Shown: positions 39,539 through 49,890, counted from the stretch's first letter. The stretch: DNA of 64,000 nucleotides from an uncultured Ruminococcus sp. (GCA_945868475.1 CAMBLM010000014.1:1-64000), one strand, 5' to 3'. Notes: generated by a model not told the origin, from the letters alone. Translations and numbers: made by a program.

Positions 39539-40378
39539 TCATAGTATTTTCGGGTTGAAAATCGCATGGTCAAGTTCACGCTCAACAACTCCGATGTAAG
39601 CCTCCATGTAGTGGAGTTTTCCCGTTTCGTTGTTTTTTATGTATATCCCCGTGGGACGAAATGACGGAACAAGACCGCTTGAATCTATCGTTGAAAAGGG
39701 GATAACTCTCCATTTTCGGCAGTTTTCGCCCGAACCGTTCATAGCCATTGCACCGACAAGCTCTTTTTCTTCAAAAAGCGGTTCAACAGAGTTTTTTCCG
39801 CAGATTATGACGGGCTTCCCCGAAAATGAATCGGAAAGATTGTTGCAGCTGTCGCAGACCGCTTTTAACTTGACCTGTTTATCGCCGTTGATGATGATAA
39901 CACTGTAATCACCGTCAAATTGGTTGCTCCTGTCCATAAAACGCCGAAACAGTGTCAATGCCGTGTATGCCGTGATCGTAGAGATAACAAGCGTTAAAAG
40001 CGAAATGTTGATGTAAAGCATTGAGTTGTGGAAAACCGTCCTGCTGCCATTGTCAAGGAGCGAAAATGCGTATTCCGTTCCTGCAAAAAGAAAACTTATG
40101 AAGAAGAATATTAACCCTATCCTATACAGCTCGGACGATCCTCTTCCGCTGAAAGCTACCATAACCATTAATGCGGCTGAAATTATCCTCACAAGCAGCA
40201 GTGTAAATGTGTTAAGCTCAGGGAGAAGTATCACAAGCGAAAAAAGACTTCCTACAATAGCTGCAATAACGCATTTGCTGTTCCGCAATGTATTGTGCGT
40301 CAGCTTTGCAGTGGCTTTAAGCAGAAAAAAATTCGAGTATATATTTGTAATTATCAGAATATCGGCGTAAATATACAT
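39539..40378 (-). CDS. spoIIGA: Sigma-E processing aspartic peptidase SpoIIGA
   Basis: Multi-TM N-terminus [42 protein letters not shown] protease-like motif; adjacent to sigE. Confidence 0.88.
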   Translation of the reverse strand: MYIYADILIITNIYSNFFLLKATAKLTHNTLRNSKCVIAAIVGSLFSLVILLPELNTFTLLLVRIISAALMVMVAFSGRGSSELYRIGLIFFFISFLFAGTEYAFSLLDNGSRTVFHNSMLYINISLLTLVISTITAYTALTLFRRFMDRSNQFDGDYSVIIINGDKQVKLKAVCDSCNNLSDSFSGKPVIICGKNSVEPLFEEKELVGAMAMNGSGENCRKWRVIPFSTIDSSGLVPSFRPTGIYIKNNETGKLHYMEAYIGVVERELDHAIFNPKIL

Positions 40379-40472
40379 AAATTCTCCTTTAGACCTCATC
40401 TGATATTATTATAATTATGTTCGGTTCAAAAAACTGTCGATTAAGGTACAGCTGAAAAATTTGGCAATATAA

Positions 40473-40504
40473 ATAAAAAAGTCCTCCGAAATTCATCGGA
40501 GGAC
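40473..40504 (-). terminator. Intrinsic terminator for the CheV-like gene
   Basis: Minus strand GTCCTCCGATGAATTTCGGAGGACTTTTTT. Confidence 0.88.
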
Positions 40505-40523
40505 AAGCATTTTATATTTGGTT

Positions 40524-41441
40524 TTAAGCAAGAAGCTTGATAAGATAATCGATAAGGTCTTTTATCTGCGGCTTGGAGAACTGTGCGTCCGCACCGACTG
40601 ATTTTCCCTTTGCTATCATCTGCTCGTTAATAAGCGAGGAGAAGAGAAGAACAGGTATCTTTTTAAGAACAGCATCATCTTTGATGAGCTTTGTAAGTCT
40701 GTGACCATCCATTTTTGGCATTTCGATGTCACTGATAACACAAGCTATCTCGTCCGTGATATGGTCACCTGCGCCGCGGTGGGAGAGAATATAGTCCCAA
40801 GCATCCTGACCATTTGAGAATGATTCAATATTTGTAAAACCAATGTGTTCAAGCGACTCGGTTATCATCTTATTGAGGAACTTTGAGTCATCGGCAACAA
40901 CAAGCTTTTTCTTAGCCATTTCAGCCGTTGCATGACCGATCTGATCGATGCCCGTTGTGTCAAGTCCTGCGTCCTTGTTGAGCTTTGAAACGATCTTTTC
41001 AAAGTCAAGGATAATTATTATCTCACCGTTGAGCTTTACAACGCCCGTTGCAAGCCCTGCCGCATCATTGCCGCTTCCGCCCGATGTAATGGACGGCGGA
41101 TCGGAAATATCCGACCACGAGATACGCTGGATGCCCTTTACACGGCTGACATGGAATGCGACCTGGATTCCGTTGAATTCGCTTATGATAAAGATATCCT
41201 TGCCTGTATTTTTGTATGGCTTTTTAACAACTTTATGTAAGTCGATAACGGAAATGAGCTTATCTCTCGGTATAAAAACGCCCTCAACTTCTTCGGGGGA
41301 GTTTGGAACAGGAGTTACCTCCTGATTTATCATTATTTCAACAACTTTGGAAATATTGATGCCGAATGTGCTGTCACCGACCTCGAATTCAAGTATCTGA
41401 AGCTCATTAGTACCGCTTTCAAGAAGAATATTTGTGTCCAT
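40524..41441 (-). CDS. CheV-type chemotaxis protein (CheW domain + response receiver)
   Basis: CheW-like N-terminus (LQILEFEVGDSTFGINISKVVEIM), REC domain (KLVVADDSKFLNKMITESL ... ACVISDIEMPKMDGHRLTKLIK). Confidence 0.93.
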   Translation of the reverse strand: MDTNILLESGTNELQILEFEVGDSTFGINISKVVEIMINQEVTPVPNSPEEVEGVFIPRDKLISVIDLHKVVKKPYKNTGKDIFIISEFNGIQVAFHVSRVKGIQRISWSDISDPPSITSGGSGNDAAGLATGVVKLNGEIIIILDFEKIVSKLNKDAGLDTTGIDQIGHATAEMAKKKLVVADDSKFLNKMITESLEHIGFTNIESFSNGQDAWDYILSHRGAGDHITDEIACVISDIEMPKMDGHRLTKLIKDDAVLKKIPVLLFSSLINEQMIAKGKSVGADAQFSKPQIKDLIDYLIKLLA

Positions 41442-41539
41442 AATAACACTCCTTTTAGGTTGTTGTAACTATTATACAACAATTTGCATATAATTGCAAG
41501 AGTTTTTTATTTTTTTGTGTAAAAAAGTGAAAAAAGTTG

Positions 41540-42538
41540 TTACAATTCGCCATTGAGCCTTTTTATCTGACGAATGTCTTCACCGACAAGGCAAAGTGTG
41601 GAGAATTCTCCGAAAATTCGCGAAATAATACGTTCGTTGTATTTTTTCTGAAGCTCCGCCGCCGTAAGATTTGTGCTTATAATGGTCGGAAGTCCGAGAT
41701 TTATGCGGCTGTTGATGATGTTATAGGTAACGGATTCGTAAAACTGCGAGGAAAATTCCGCACCGAGATCGTCAAGCACAAGCAGATCGGCATTTATGAG
41801 CAGATTTACCGTGTCCATGTTTTCTTCTTCGCTTACTTTGCCGAAGTGTTCACGCTCAATTATCGTAAGAAGATTTACGATAGAACCGTAAGCCGCATTG
41901 AAACCTCTCTCAGCAACAGCCTTTGCAATGGAAAGCGAAAGATGCGTCTTTCCGACGCCCGTTTTGCCATACATAAGCAAACTTTCGGATCTCAGCGAAA
42001 AACTTTCGGCGTAGTCCTTGCAGAATTCATATATCCTTGTCATTATCTCAAAGCAGTCATCACCGTCAGCGTCTTTTTTGCCGCGGTAATATTCGAGTGA
42101 AAAATGATTGAAGTCGCAGTCGGGAAGATTAGCCTGCTCGTTGAGCTTTTCAATGCTGTATTTTTTCAGCAAACTGAGCAGACAATCACAGCGTCCGTAC
42201 TCGGTGTAGCCTCTGTCCTGACATTTTTCACAGTAATATTTCGGTTTAAGATAATCGGCAGGGTAGCCGTTTGCTGTGAGAAGACTTTCAACAAGCTTCT
42301 GCGCCTGTAAATTTTTTTCTTTTATGTCGACGAGGCTTTCCTTGATGTTTGTTTGCTTTGAGATGATAAGCTTTGAAATATCAACGATCGTTCTGGAAAG
42401 CTGTGAGTTTATCTCGCGGATCTCCGGAATTTTTTTCTCGATCTCTTTCTGCCTGCGTTCGTTTTCACTCTGGGAGGATAAACGCCTGCTGTTTATGACC
42501 GATTCTGCTTTTTCGTAAGTCTGTCTGTCGTAGCTCAT
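41540..42538 (-). CDS. DnaC/DnaI-like replicative helicase loader ATPase
   Basis: N-terminal CEKCQDRGYTEYGRCDC Zn motif; LLMYGKTGVGKTHLSLSIA; LLVLDDLGAEF. Confidence 0.9.
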   Translation of the reverse strand: MSYDRQTYEKAESVINSRRLSSQSENERRQKEIEKKIPEIREINSQLSRTIVDISKLIISKQTNIKESLVDIKEKNLQAQKLVESLLTANGYPADYLKPKYYCEKCQDRGYTEYGRCDCLLSLLKKYSIEKLNEQANLPDCDFNHFSLEYYRGKKDADGDDCFEIMTRIYEFCKDYAESFSLRSESLLMYGKTGVGKTHLSLSIAKAVAERGFNAAYGSIVNLLTIIEREHFGKVSEEENMDTVNLLINADLLVLDDLGAEFSSQFYESVTYNIINSRINLGLPTIISTNLTAAELQKKYNERIISRIFGEFSTLCLVGEDIRQIKRLNGEL

Positions 42539-43563
42539 TTTGACCCTCCGTTAAGGTTTGGAATGTTGTTCTTGGCGTGTTGAAGAAGCTTGTTAAGATC
42601 GTAGGAATGTGTGTCACTTGCAGTGACAGCTGCCTGCTGAGGCGCTGTTCGGTTTTGCTCATACTTTTCAGCATCGGCAGGAGTGCGGATATTGTTAGCA
42701 AGCCAGTTTTCAATGATCTTTTTCATATAGGGAAAAGCGGCTTTTCCCGTTGCCTGGACCGTTCGTTCGTATGCAAGCTCAACAAGTTCAATGGTCACGC
42801 CCGAGGCTGCCCATTCGCCGACGATCTCCTTTTCTTTAGGAGTGAGTGCGCGATTAAGCTCCAGCCTTGTCTTTATTCTGCCCTCAAGCGAAGAATATAT
42901 CTGCAGCTGCTTTATTTCCGCATCTGCACGTTCGTGAGTGGTTATGTCCTTTTCGTACCAAGAAACAGCAATGCGTTCAATATAGCCGATGTTGGTCTTG
43001 TTTATCGATTTGCAGAATTCGATCAGCATAAGAAGAATATCCGTGCCGAGCGAGTAGTAATCACTAAGCCAGATAAGCGTTCGCTGTTCCGTGTTGTTGA
43101 GCGGTTTGCCAAGTATCGATTCAGCACCCGAAAGCAGAAATGCAATGTCCTGTGAGCTTTTCACCTTTTCCGCAATCTCAGCAGGGGAAAGCATCTTTAC
43201 CGCTCTTTCAACGGCTTTCTCGGATGAAACAGTCGGCTTTACAGCGGGCACAGGCTGCGTTGCGGAACGGGAAGTTTCAGTCGGAACGGAAACTTTTGCA
43301 ATTGGTGCAGCTGCTGTTTCAGTTGGGCAGATAACGCCGACCTGTTCCCAAAAAGACAGCGAATCCTCAACGTCCTCCGCAGTCATATTTTTATCAAGCT
43401 GTGCAGCAATATCGGCAGCATTTTCGGTTGCGGCAGTCTTGTACCGCATTATGTAGAAAAGAACCTTTGCCGCCTTGCCGCTTGCAAGCTTTATATTGTC
43501 AACAGCGCTGTCGGGAACGGCGAATGCACCGTCCGAACAGCTCCAGTTTACTTTGTAATTCAT
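42535..43563 (-). CDS. DnaD domain-containing primosomal protein
   Basis: WLSDYYSLGTDILLMLIEFCKSINKTNIGYIERIAVSWYEKDITTHERA DnaD-type repeat; coupled to the DnaI-like gene. Confidence 0.88.
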   Translation of the reverse strand: MNYKVNWSCSDGAFAVPDSAVDNIKLASGKAAKVLFYIMRYKTAATENAADIAAQLDKNMTAEDVEDSLSFWEQVGVICPTETAAAPIAKVSVPTETSRSATQPVPAVKPTVSSEKAVERAVKMLSPAEIAEKVKSSQDIAFLLSGAESILGKPLNNTEQRTLIWLSDYYSLGTDILLMLIEFCKSINKTNIGYIERIAVSWYEKDITTHERADAEIKQLQIYSSLEGRIKTRLELNRALTPKEKEIVGEWAASGVTIELVELAYERTVQATGKAAFPYMKKIIENWLANNIRTPADAEKYEQNRTAPQQAAVTASDTHSYDLNKLLQHAKNNIPNLNGGSK

Positions 43564-43710
43564 AAATGCTGTGTTTGTCCTCTTTCAAATTTTTTGCAAA
43601 AAATCGCTTCTACTATTATAGCACATTTTCAAAAAAAATGCACTACTACTTGACCAATTTTCTTTTTAGTGGTATATTTTAAATATATTGCATAAAAAGG
43701 AGTGCCTCTT

Positions 43711-44289
43711 ATGGACGAAAATAAACAAAAAGATAATATGAATGGATCTCCCGTTTCAGAGGAAGAATATCATAAAGAGCCGAAGATAAATTATGTTATC
43801 TATACGATAATTTCAATACTGCTTTTTGCCGTTTTATATACGGGTGTTCAGATAGCAAAACACGCCTTGTTCCGCAATTATACGATAACCGTTGACGGAA
43901 ACAGTATAACTTCGGAGCAGGCAGAATCAATAAAGGATTATACGAACTTCGACTTTGAAAATATCGAACAGCTTATCCTCACAAGGGAGAACAACGCTTT
44001 TTCTGCCGAAATTCTCTACAATACGGGCGATTATACAAGCTTTGCCGAGGACTTTGAAAACTATGCGGAGGATGATTCGGACGGCGAAAATCGACTTGCG
44101 GTCTACCCATATGGGAACTCTGTTCCCGAGTATGTTTATTCGCGGTATTTTGTCAACGCCGATGTCCCCGATATGCGCTGTTATGTGTACGAATACGGTG
44201 GAGAAAACTACCTTAAACTTACTTTTGAGGATATTCCCGACAGCATAAAACAGATTTTTTCGGGACATGAGAAAATTTATCGCGAATAA
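43711..44289 (+). CDS. Hypothetical membrane-anchored protein
   Basis: Single TM near N-terminus and acidic extracytoplasmic domain; good RBS (AAGGAG) before ATG 43711. Confidence 0.7.
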   Translation: MDENKQKDNMNGSPVSEEEYHKEPKINYVIYTIISILLFAVLYTGVQIAKHALFRNYTITVDGNSITSEQAESIKDYTNFDFENIEQLILTRENNAFSAEILYNTGDYTSFAEDFENYAEDDSDGENRLAVYPYGNSVPEYVYSRYFVNADVPDMRCYVYEYGGENYLKLTFEDIPDSIKQIFSGHEKIYRE

Positions 44290-44440
44290 TACTGATCTTT
44301 AATCAAAGTGTAGACAAAAAATCGGCGTAAAAGCCATATAAACCTGTTTTCAACATCAAGCTGTTTTCAACATCAAGCTGTTTTCAACAGCTGCGAGCTT
44401 TTGCTTGATTTTTTGTACACTTTCAGTTTAAAAATTAGTA
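44290..44440. mobile_element. Miniature inverted-repeat element, subfamily A (copy A4) with internal tandem expansion
   Basis: TACTGATCTTTAATC...AAAAATTAGTA; flanked by TAA (44287-44289, stop codon of upstream gene) and TAA (44441-44443); three CTGTTTTCAACATCAAG-type units in the loop. Confidence 0.92.
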
Positions 44441-44525
44441 TAATGTAAAAAAACTGTTTTTCCTTGACGATTAGACAGAAAAATGGTATAATTATATCTG
44501 TATTAAAATTTATTTGGGTGATAAA

Positions 44526-45188
44526 ATGAGTAATAAGCTTATTGTAATAGACGGATTGGACGGAAGCGGAAAATCCACGCAATTTGATATCGTAAAGGAA
44601 AAATTATCGCAGGAATATACTGTAAAGGCTATAAGCTTTCCGGAATATGATAAACCATCCTCAACGCTTGTAAAAATGTATCTTTCGGGGGAGATTTCAG
44701 AAAACGCCGCTGATATAAACGCTTACGCCGCATCAAGCTTCTATGCCGTTGATCGATACGTCAGCTATAAGAAATATTGGGAGCAGAACTATAAAAACGG
44801 TGAGCTTATCCTGGCGGGCAGATATGTTTCCTCGAATGCTATCCACCAGATGTCAAAGCTTCCCGAAAGTGAGTGGGACAGCTATCTCGAATGGCTTCAG
44901 GATTACGAATATACGAAGTTTGAGCTTCCGCGCCCGAACTGCGTTATCTTTCTCGATATGCCGATCGAAATTTCACAGAAGCTTATGAGTGAACGTTATA
45001 ACGGCGACGAGAGCAGGAAGGACATTCATGAATCCAATATTGCCTACCTTATGACCTGCCGAAAAACTGCGCTCTATGCTGCAGAAAAACTTGGCTGGCA
45101 CGTTGTAGGATGTAATGAGGGGGATAAACCTCTTCCAATTGAGGTTATTACCGATAAAATCATGAAAATTATAACCAATGTGCTGTAA
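44526..45188 (+). CDS. Thymidylate kinase-like protein
   Basis: LIVIDGLDGSGKSTQFDIVKEKL; AGRYVSSNAIHQMSK. Confidence 0.85.
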   Translation: MSNKLIVIDGLDGSGKSTQFDIVKEKLSQEYTVKAISFPEYDKPSSTLVKMYLSGEISENAADINAYAASSFYAVDRYVSYKKYWEQNYKNGELILAGRYVSSNAIHQMSKLPESEWDSYLEWLQDYEYTKFELPRPNCVIFLDMPIEISQKLMSERYNGDESRKDIHESNIAYLMTCRKTALYAAEKLGWHVVGCNEGDKPLPIEVITDKIMKIITNVL

Positions 45189-45235
45189 AGTGTAAGAGCT
45201 TTGCAGTAAAGCAAATACCAATCGGAGCAATTTAA

Positions 45236-46117
45236 ATGTTTGATTTCAGAAAAATTGAGCTTAGTGATAAGCCTTGGATAGACAGTATTCTTAAAATGTC
45301 AGATTTTCGCGGCTGCGAATATTCATTTGCCAACAATTTTGCATGGCATCGCTTGTACGAAACGGAAATTTGCCGATTTAAGGATTTCTATATCTCAAAA
45401 TCGGAGAAAGACGGCCTGCATTTCACATATCCCGCAGGTCAGGGTGACAGAGCGGAACTTTTCCGTGAACTGCGCAAATATTCGGAAGAACAGGGAAGTC
45501 CTCTCTGCGTTATTTCTGTAACAAATGATGAGTTGGCACTTTTGGAGGAATATTTTCCGAATGAATATACGGTCGCGACTGATGAAGCCGACTATGACTA
45601 TATTTATCTGGCTGAAAAGCTAAGAGCCTTGACAGGTAAAAAGTATCATGGAAAGCGAAATCACCTTAACCGTTTCTATGAAAATAACTGGAGTTATTCA
45701 AAGCTTACCGAAAAAGACTTCGATGACTGTATTCTTTTTGCCGCAGAAAGCTATAATGACAACGATATGTATGACGATGAATCCGCAGTTGGAGAACAGT
45801 ATGCAATAAATACCTTCTTTAACAATTTCGACGAGCTTGGACTGAAAGGCGGAGTTATTCGCATTGACGGAAAGGTTGCAGGCTTTACAGTCGGCAGCAG
45901 AATAAATTCTGATACACTTGATATTCATATCGAGAAAGCTCTGCCAAATGTAAACGGGGCTTATACGGCGGTAATGAATGAGTTTGCAAAAGCCGAATCC
46001 AACGATTTCACTTATATCAACCGTGAAGAAGATCTTGGTATCGAGGGACTGCGGAAGTCAAAGCTTTCTTATAATCCCGAATTTCGTTTAGTAAAAAATG
46101 TTGTAACGTTCAAATAA
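45236..46117 (+). CDS. DUF2156/phosphatidylglycerol lysyltransferase-domain protein
   Basis: GCEYSFANNFAWHRLYETEICRFKDFY; GKKYHGKRNHLNRFYE; YINREEDLGIEGLRKSKLSYNP. Confidence 0.87.
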   Translation: MFDFRKIELSDKPWIDSILKMSDFRGCEYSFANNFAWHRLYETEICRFKDFYISKSEKDGLHFTYPAGQGDRAELFRELRKYSEEQGSPLCVISVTNDELALLEEYFPNEYTVATDEADYDYIYLAEKLRALTGKKYHGKRNHLNRFYENNWSYSKLTEKDFDDCILFAAESYNDNDMYDDESAVGEQYAINTFFNNFDELGLKGGVIRIDGKVAGFTVGSRINSDTLDIHIEKALPNVNGAYTAVMNEFAKAESNDFTYINREEDLGIEGLRKSKLSYNPEFRLVKNVVTFK

Positions 46118-46128
46118 GGAGGATAATT

Positions 46129-46671
46129 ATGGTATATGTATTTCTTGCTGAAGGCTTTGAGGAGATCGAAGCTGTTACGGTGATCGATGTTTTGAGAAGA
46201 AGCGGAACAGAGGTAATGTCCGTCGGAATAGGCGGAAAGAATATCAAAGGTGCCCGCGGAATAACTGTCTGTGCTGACACGGACGACAGTTCCGCTGTAC
46301 TTGATAAAAAGCTTGAAATGATCTATCTTCCCGGCGGCTTGAAAGGTATGCAGAATCTTGATGCCTCTGCTTTTGTTGAAAAGGCGATCAAATACTGTCA
46401 GGATAATAACCTTTACATCAGTGCGATGTGTGCATCACCGACAGTTCTCGGACATAAGGGCGTACTGAAAGGCAAAAAGGCTTGCTGCTACCCGGGATTT
46501 GAACAGGAACTTTTCGGCGCAGAGATATCGACCGATGATGTTACTGTTGACGGCAAAGTTATAACTTCAAGAGGCCCCGCAACGGCTATGGCTCTTGCCG
46601 TAAAGCTTGCAGAGATAATGACAGATAAGACTACTGCGGATAAGGTCAGCGAGGGACTTTTATGCAGGTAA
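46129..46671 (+). CDS. DJ-1/PfpI family protein
   Basis: VYVFLAEGFEEIEAVTVIDVLRRSG; ISAMCASPTVLG nucleophile elbow; ITSRGPATAMALAVKL. Confidence 0.93.
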   Translation: MVYVFLAEGFEEIEAVTVIDVLRRSGTEVMSVGIGGKNIKGARGITVCADTDDSSAVLDKKLEMIYLPGGLKGMQNLDASAFVEKAIKYCQDNNLYISAMCASPTVLGHKGVLKGKKACCYPGFEQELFGAEISTDDVTVDGKVITSRGPATAMALAVKLAEIMTDKTTADKVSEGLLCR

Positions 46672-47264
46672 AATCTGCTGACTTCGATATAAGAGAGTAT
46701 AAAAAAGAACTTCGTGCGAAGTATAAGCAGATCCGCAGGGATATGCCAGAGCAGACAAAAGCGGAACTTGACGATAAAATTTGCAGAAAGCTAATTTCAA
46801 CTGACGCATATAAACGCTGCAAACGCTTGCTGACCTATGTTTCAACAGAGATCGAAGTCGATACGATGCAGCTTATACATACTGCTCTTGCTGACGGCAA
46901 GACGGTTGCAGTTCCCCGATGCATCGACGGAACACGAAATATGGATTTTTACATCATAACCTCGGACGAGCAGCTTGAAGTCAGAACATTCGGCGTACTT
47001 GAACCTGACCCCGAAAAATGCGAAATGCTGACCTGCTTTGATGATGCAGTGTGTATAGTTCCTGCGCTCGCTTATGATATGGACGGTTATAGGCTCGGCT
47101 ATGGCGGCGGCTATTATGACAGATTTCTTTCCGCACACAGCGGATTATATAATATTGGGATCGAGTATTGCAGCTGTACAGTTTCAAACCTTGTCAGGGG
47201 CAAATTCGATGTTGCGGCAAATCTTATTGTGACAGAAAAATATATCAAGAAAATAAAGACTTAA
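46662..47264 (+). CDS. 5-formyltetrahydrofolate cyclo-ligase
   Basis: KELRAKYKQIRRDM; DMDGYRLGYGGGYYDRFLS. Confidence 0.92.
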   Translation: MQVKSADFDIREYKKELRAKYKQIRRDMPEQTKAELDDKICRKLISTDAYKRCKRLLTYVSTEIEVDTMQLIHTALADGKTVAVPRCIDGTRNMDFYIITSDEQLEVRTFGVLEPDPEKCEMLTCFDDAVCIVPALAYDMDGYRLGYGGGYYDRFLSAHSGLYNIGIEYCSCTVSNLVRGKFDVAANLIVTEKYIKKIKT

Positions 47265-47276
47265 AGGAGGCGCAGT

Positions 47277-48647
47277 ATGGACGAAAATAAGGAAAAAGAC
47301 ACTAAGGCGGAAAAAACGTCTGCTGAAAATATTCCCGAGGAAATAACCGATGCGGAAAGTGAAAACACTTTACATAGCGGCGAAACAGCATCGTCGGATG
47401 ATAAGTCCGATATCAACAGCATAATAGAGGAATACTCCGAATATGAGGACAAAAAGGCTGCCGAAAATACTGATGCTTCCGAAAGTACAGATAAATCGGA
47501 AGTGAATGGACCCGAAATTTCGGACGATGATGATTTTGAGGACGAGCCTGAAGAAAAACATCCGCCGAAACCAAAAAAGAAAAAACGCAGAAAAAAAGGC
47601 AACGGCAGACTTATTTTCGGACTTATTATGACAGCGCTGATAGTTGCTGTTGCGGTTTTTTGCGCGGCTTTTGTGCTGAAATTTGCAAGGGATTTCGTAG
47701 GAATAGGAAAATCGAGCGTTGAGGTAGTTGTTGAGATACCGATGAATTCGGGTACTGCCGATATTGCAGATATCCTTGCCAATGAGGGTATAATCGACAG
47801 CACATACTTTTTCCGTTTTTACTCCCGTATAAAGGGTTCGGACGGAACTTTCGTTGCGGGTTCACACGTTCTTACACCGGATATGTCGTATGAAAACATC
47901 GTTCACGAGCTTCAGCAGGGTGCTGTTGATACACGCGAATCGGTCGATATAACATTCCCCGAGGGTATTGATCTTCTGGACGCTGCACAGAAGCTTGAGG
48001 AAAACAATGTTTGCAGTGCATCTGATTTTATCCGTGAATTCAACAACTCAAGCTTTGGCTTTGATTTTGAAAAGCTTGTAAAGGTCAGTGCGATGAAATT
48101 TTATAAAATGGAAGGCTATCTTTTTCCTGATACCTATACATTTTATGTGGAAGAAGACCCAAAGATCGTCTGCAAAAAGATCTACAGGAACTTTGAAACG
48201 AGGATCACTCCCGATATTTATGCGAGAATGGACGATCTTGGCCTGGAATTTGAAGAAATGCTGACAATGGCTTCAATGGTTCAGGCAGAGGCAAGCTCGG
48301 TATATGATATGAAGCATGTTGCGTCTGTTTTCCGAAACAGACTTGCAGATCCCGATAATTATCCGCTTCTCCAATCCGATCCGACAAGAAAATATGTCGA
48401 AGATGTCATAAAGCCGAATATCGAGTTCCCGTCAAAGGAAATGTTTAAAGCCTATAACACCTACGAGGGCGCAGGACTTCCCCCCGGACCGATATGCAAC
48501 CCCGGACTTGATGCTATAAATGCTGTCCTTTACCCGGCCGATACCGACTATTATTACTTCTGCGCAAATGTCGATACAGGCGAAGTTTATTACGCAAGAA
48601 CGAACGAGGAACACGAAGCAAACCTTGTTCTTGCAGGAATTAAGTGA
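47277..48647 (+). CDS. mltG: Endolytic transglycosylase MltG
   Basis: KMEGYLFPDTYTFYVEED; MASMVQAEASSVYDMKHVASVFRNRL; YNTYEGAGLPPGPICNPG. Confidence 0.94.
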   Translation: MDENKEKDTKAEKTSAENIPEEITDAESENTLHSGETASSDDKSDINSIIEEYSEYEDKKAAENTDASESTDKSEVNGPEISDDDDFEDEPEEKHPPKPKKKKRRKKGNGRLIFGLIMTALIVAVAVFCAAFVLKFARDFVGIGKSSVEVVVEIPMNSGTADIADILANEGIIDSTYFFRFYSRIKGSDGTFVAGSHVLTPDMSYENIVHELQQGAVDTRESVDITFPEGIDLLDAAQKLEENNVCSASDFIREFNNSSFGFDFEKLVKVSAMKFYKMEGYLFPDTYTFYVEEDPKIVCKKIYRNFETRITPDIYARMDDLGLEFEEMLTMASMVQAEASSVYDMKHVASVFRNRLADPDNYPLLQSDPTRKYVEDVIKPNIEFPSKEMFKAYNTYEGAGLPPGPICNPGLDAINAVLYPADTDYYYFCANVDTGEVYYARTNEEHEANLVLAGIK

Positions 48648-48658
48648 GGAAAATATTA

Positions 48659-49885
48659 ATGGATATAAACAATCTTGAGGTTCTTGCGCCCGCAGGCGAC
48701 TATGAACGCTTTAAGGCTGCACTCGACTATGGCGCAGACGCGATCTACATCGGCGGAAAGGCTTTCAGTATGAGAGCCGCTCCGAAAAATTTCGAGGGCG
48801 AGGGAATGAAAGCCGCTGTTGATGAAGCACATGCAAAAGGTGTAAAAGTCTATCTCACCTGCAATACCTTGCCGAGAAATGATGAAATTCCGCAGTTTGA
48901 GGGCTTTATGCAGGAAGCTGTCGCAAGCGGAGTTGACGCTGTTATCGTTGCCGATCTTGGGCTTATGGCTCTTGTGAAAAAATTTGCTCCCGATATGGAG
49001 ATACACATGTCCACCCAGACCGGTATTGTCAACTATGCTTCGGCGAATGAACTTTACAATATGGGCGCAAAGCGTGTTGTCCTTGCCCGTGAGCTTTCAC
49101 TCGAAGAAATTGCGGAAATTCGTGCAAAAACGCCGAAAGACCTTGATATCGAGGTTTTTGTTCATGGTGCAATGTGTATGTCGTTTTCGGGCAGATGCCT
49201 GCTTTCGGCATATCTTACCAATCGCGATGCAAATAGGGGAGAGTGTTCGCAGCCGTGCCGCTGGGGTTATCACCTTATGGAAGAAAAGCGTCCGAATGAG
49301 TTTTATCCTGTTTATGAGGACGAAAACGGTTCGTATATCCTCAATGCAAAGGATATGTGTATGATCGACCATATCGATGACCTTGCAAAAGCAGGAGTTA
49401 TGAGTTTTAAGATCGAGGGCAGAGCGAAGTCTTCATACTATGTTTCCGTTGTCACGAACGCTTATCGTATGGCAATGGATATTTACAAGAAAGACCCCGA
49501 TAACTTCAAGCTTCCCGATTGGGTTCGCGATGAAGTTTTCAAGGTCAGCCACAGAAAATACTGCACAGGCTTTTTCTACGGTCATCCAAAGGACAGTCAG
49601 TATTATGAGAACAGCGGATATATCCGTGAATATGACGTTGTTGCTATCATTGATGAGTGCAGGGACGGAAAGATCTATGCAACTCAGCGCAACCGCTTTG
49701 AAAAAGGCGCGCAGGTAGAAATTCTTGCCCCGGGCTGTCACTATGACGATATGACCATAAATGAAATGTATGACGAAAACGGCGAGCTTGTTGAAAACGC
49801 CAACCACGCAATGATGAAGCTCGTTATTCCGTGCGAAAAGTCATATCCTGCAGGTTCTATCATCAGAATGAAAAAAGAAGATTAA
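48659..49885 (+). CDS. Peptidase U32 family protein
   Basis: LEVLAPAGDYERFKAALDYGADAIYIGG; ECSQPCRWGYHLMEE; KDMCMIDHIDDLAKAGVMSFKIEGRAKS. Confidence 0.94.
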   Translation: MDINNLEVLAPAGDYERFKAALDYGADAIYIGGKAFSMRAAPKNFEGEGMKAAVDEAHAKGVKVYLTCNTLPRNDEIPQFEGFMQEAVASGVDAVIVADLGLMALVKKFAPDMEIHMSTQTGIVNYASANELYNMGAKRVVLARELSLEEIAEIRAKTPKDLDIEVFVHGAMCMSFSGRCLLSAYLTNRDANRGECSQPCRWGYHLMEEKRPNEFYPVYEDENGSYILNAKDMCMIDHIDDLAKAGVMSFKIEGRAKSSYYVSVVTNAYRMAMDIYKKDPDNFKLPDWVRDEVFKVSHRKYCTGFFYGHPKDSQYYENSGYIREYDVVAIIDECRDGKIYATQRNRFEKGAQVEILAPGCHYDDMTINEMYDENGELVENANHAMMKLVIPCEKSYPAGSIIRMKKED

Positions 49886-49890
49886 TATGA

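Noticed and set aside
44341-44395. Possible CRISPR-like short tandem repeats (CTGTTTTCAACATCAAG)
   Set aside because: Units are directly adjacent without spacers and lie inside the apical stem of miniature element A4; A2 has the same unit once.
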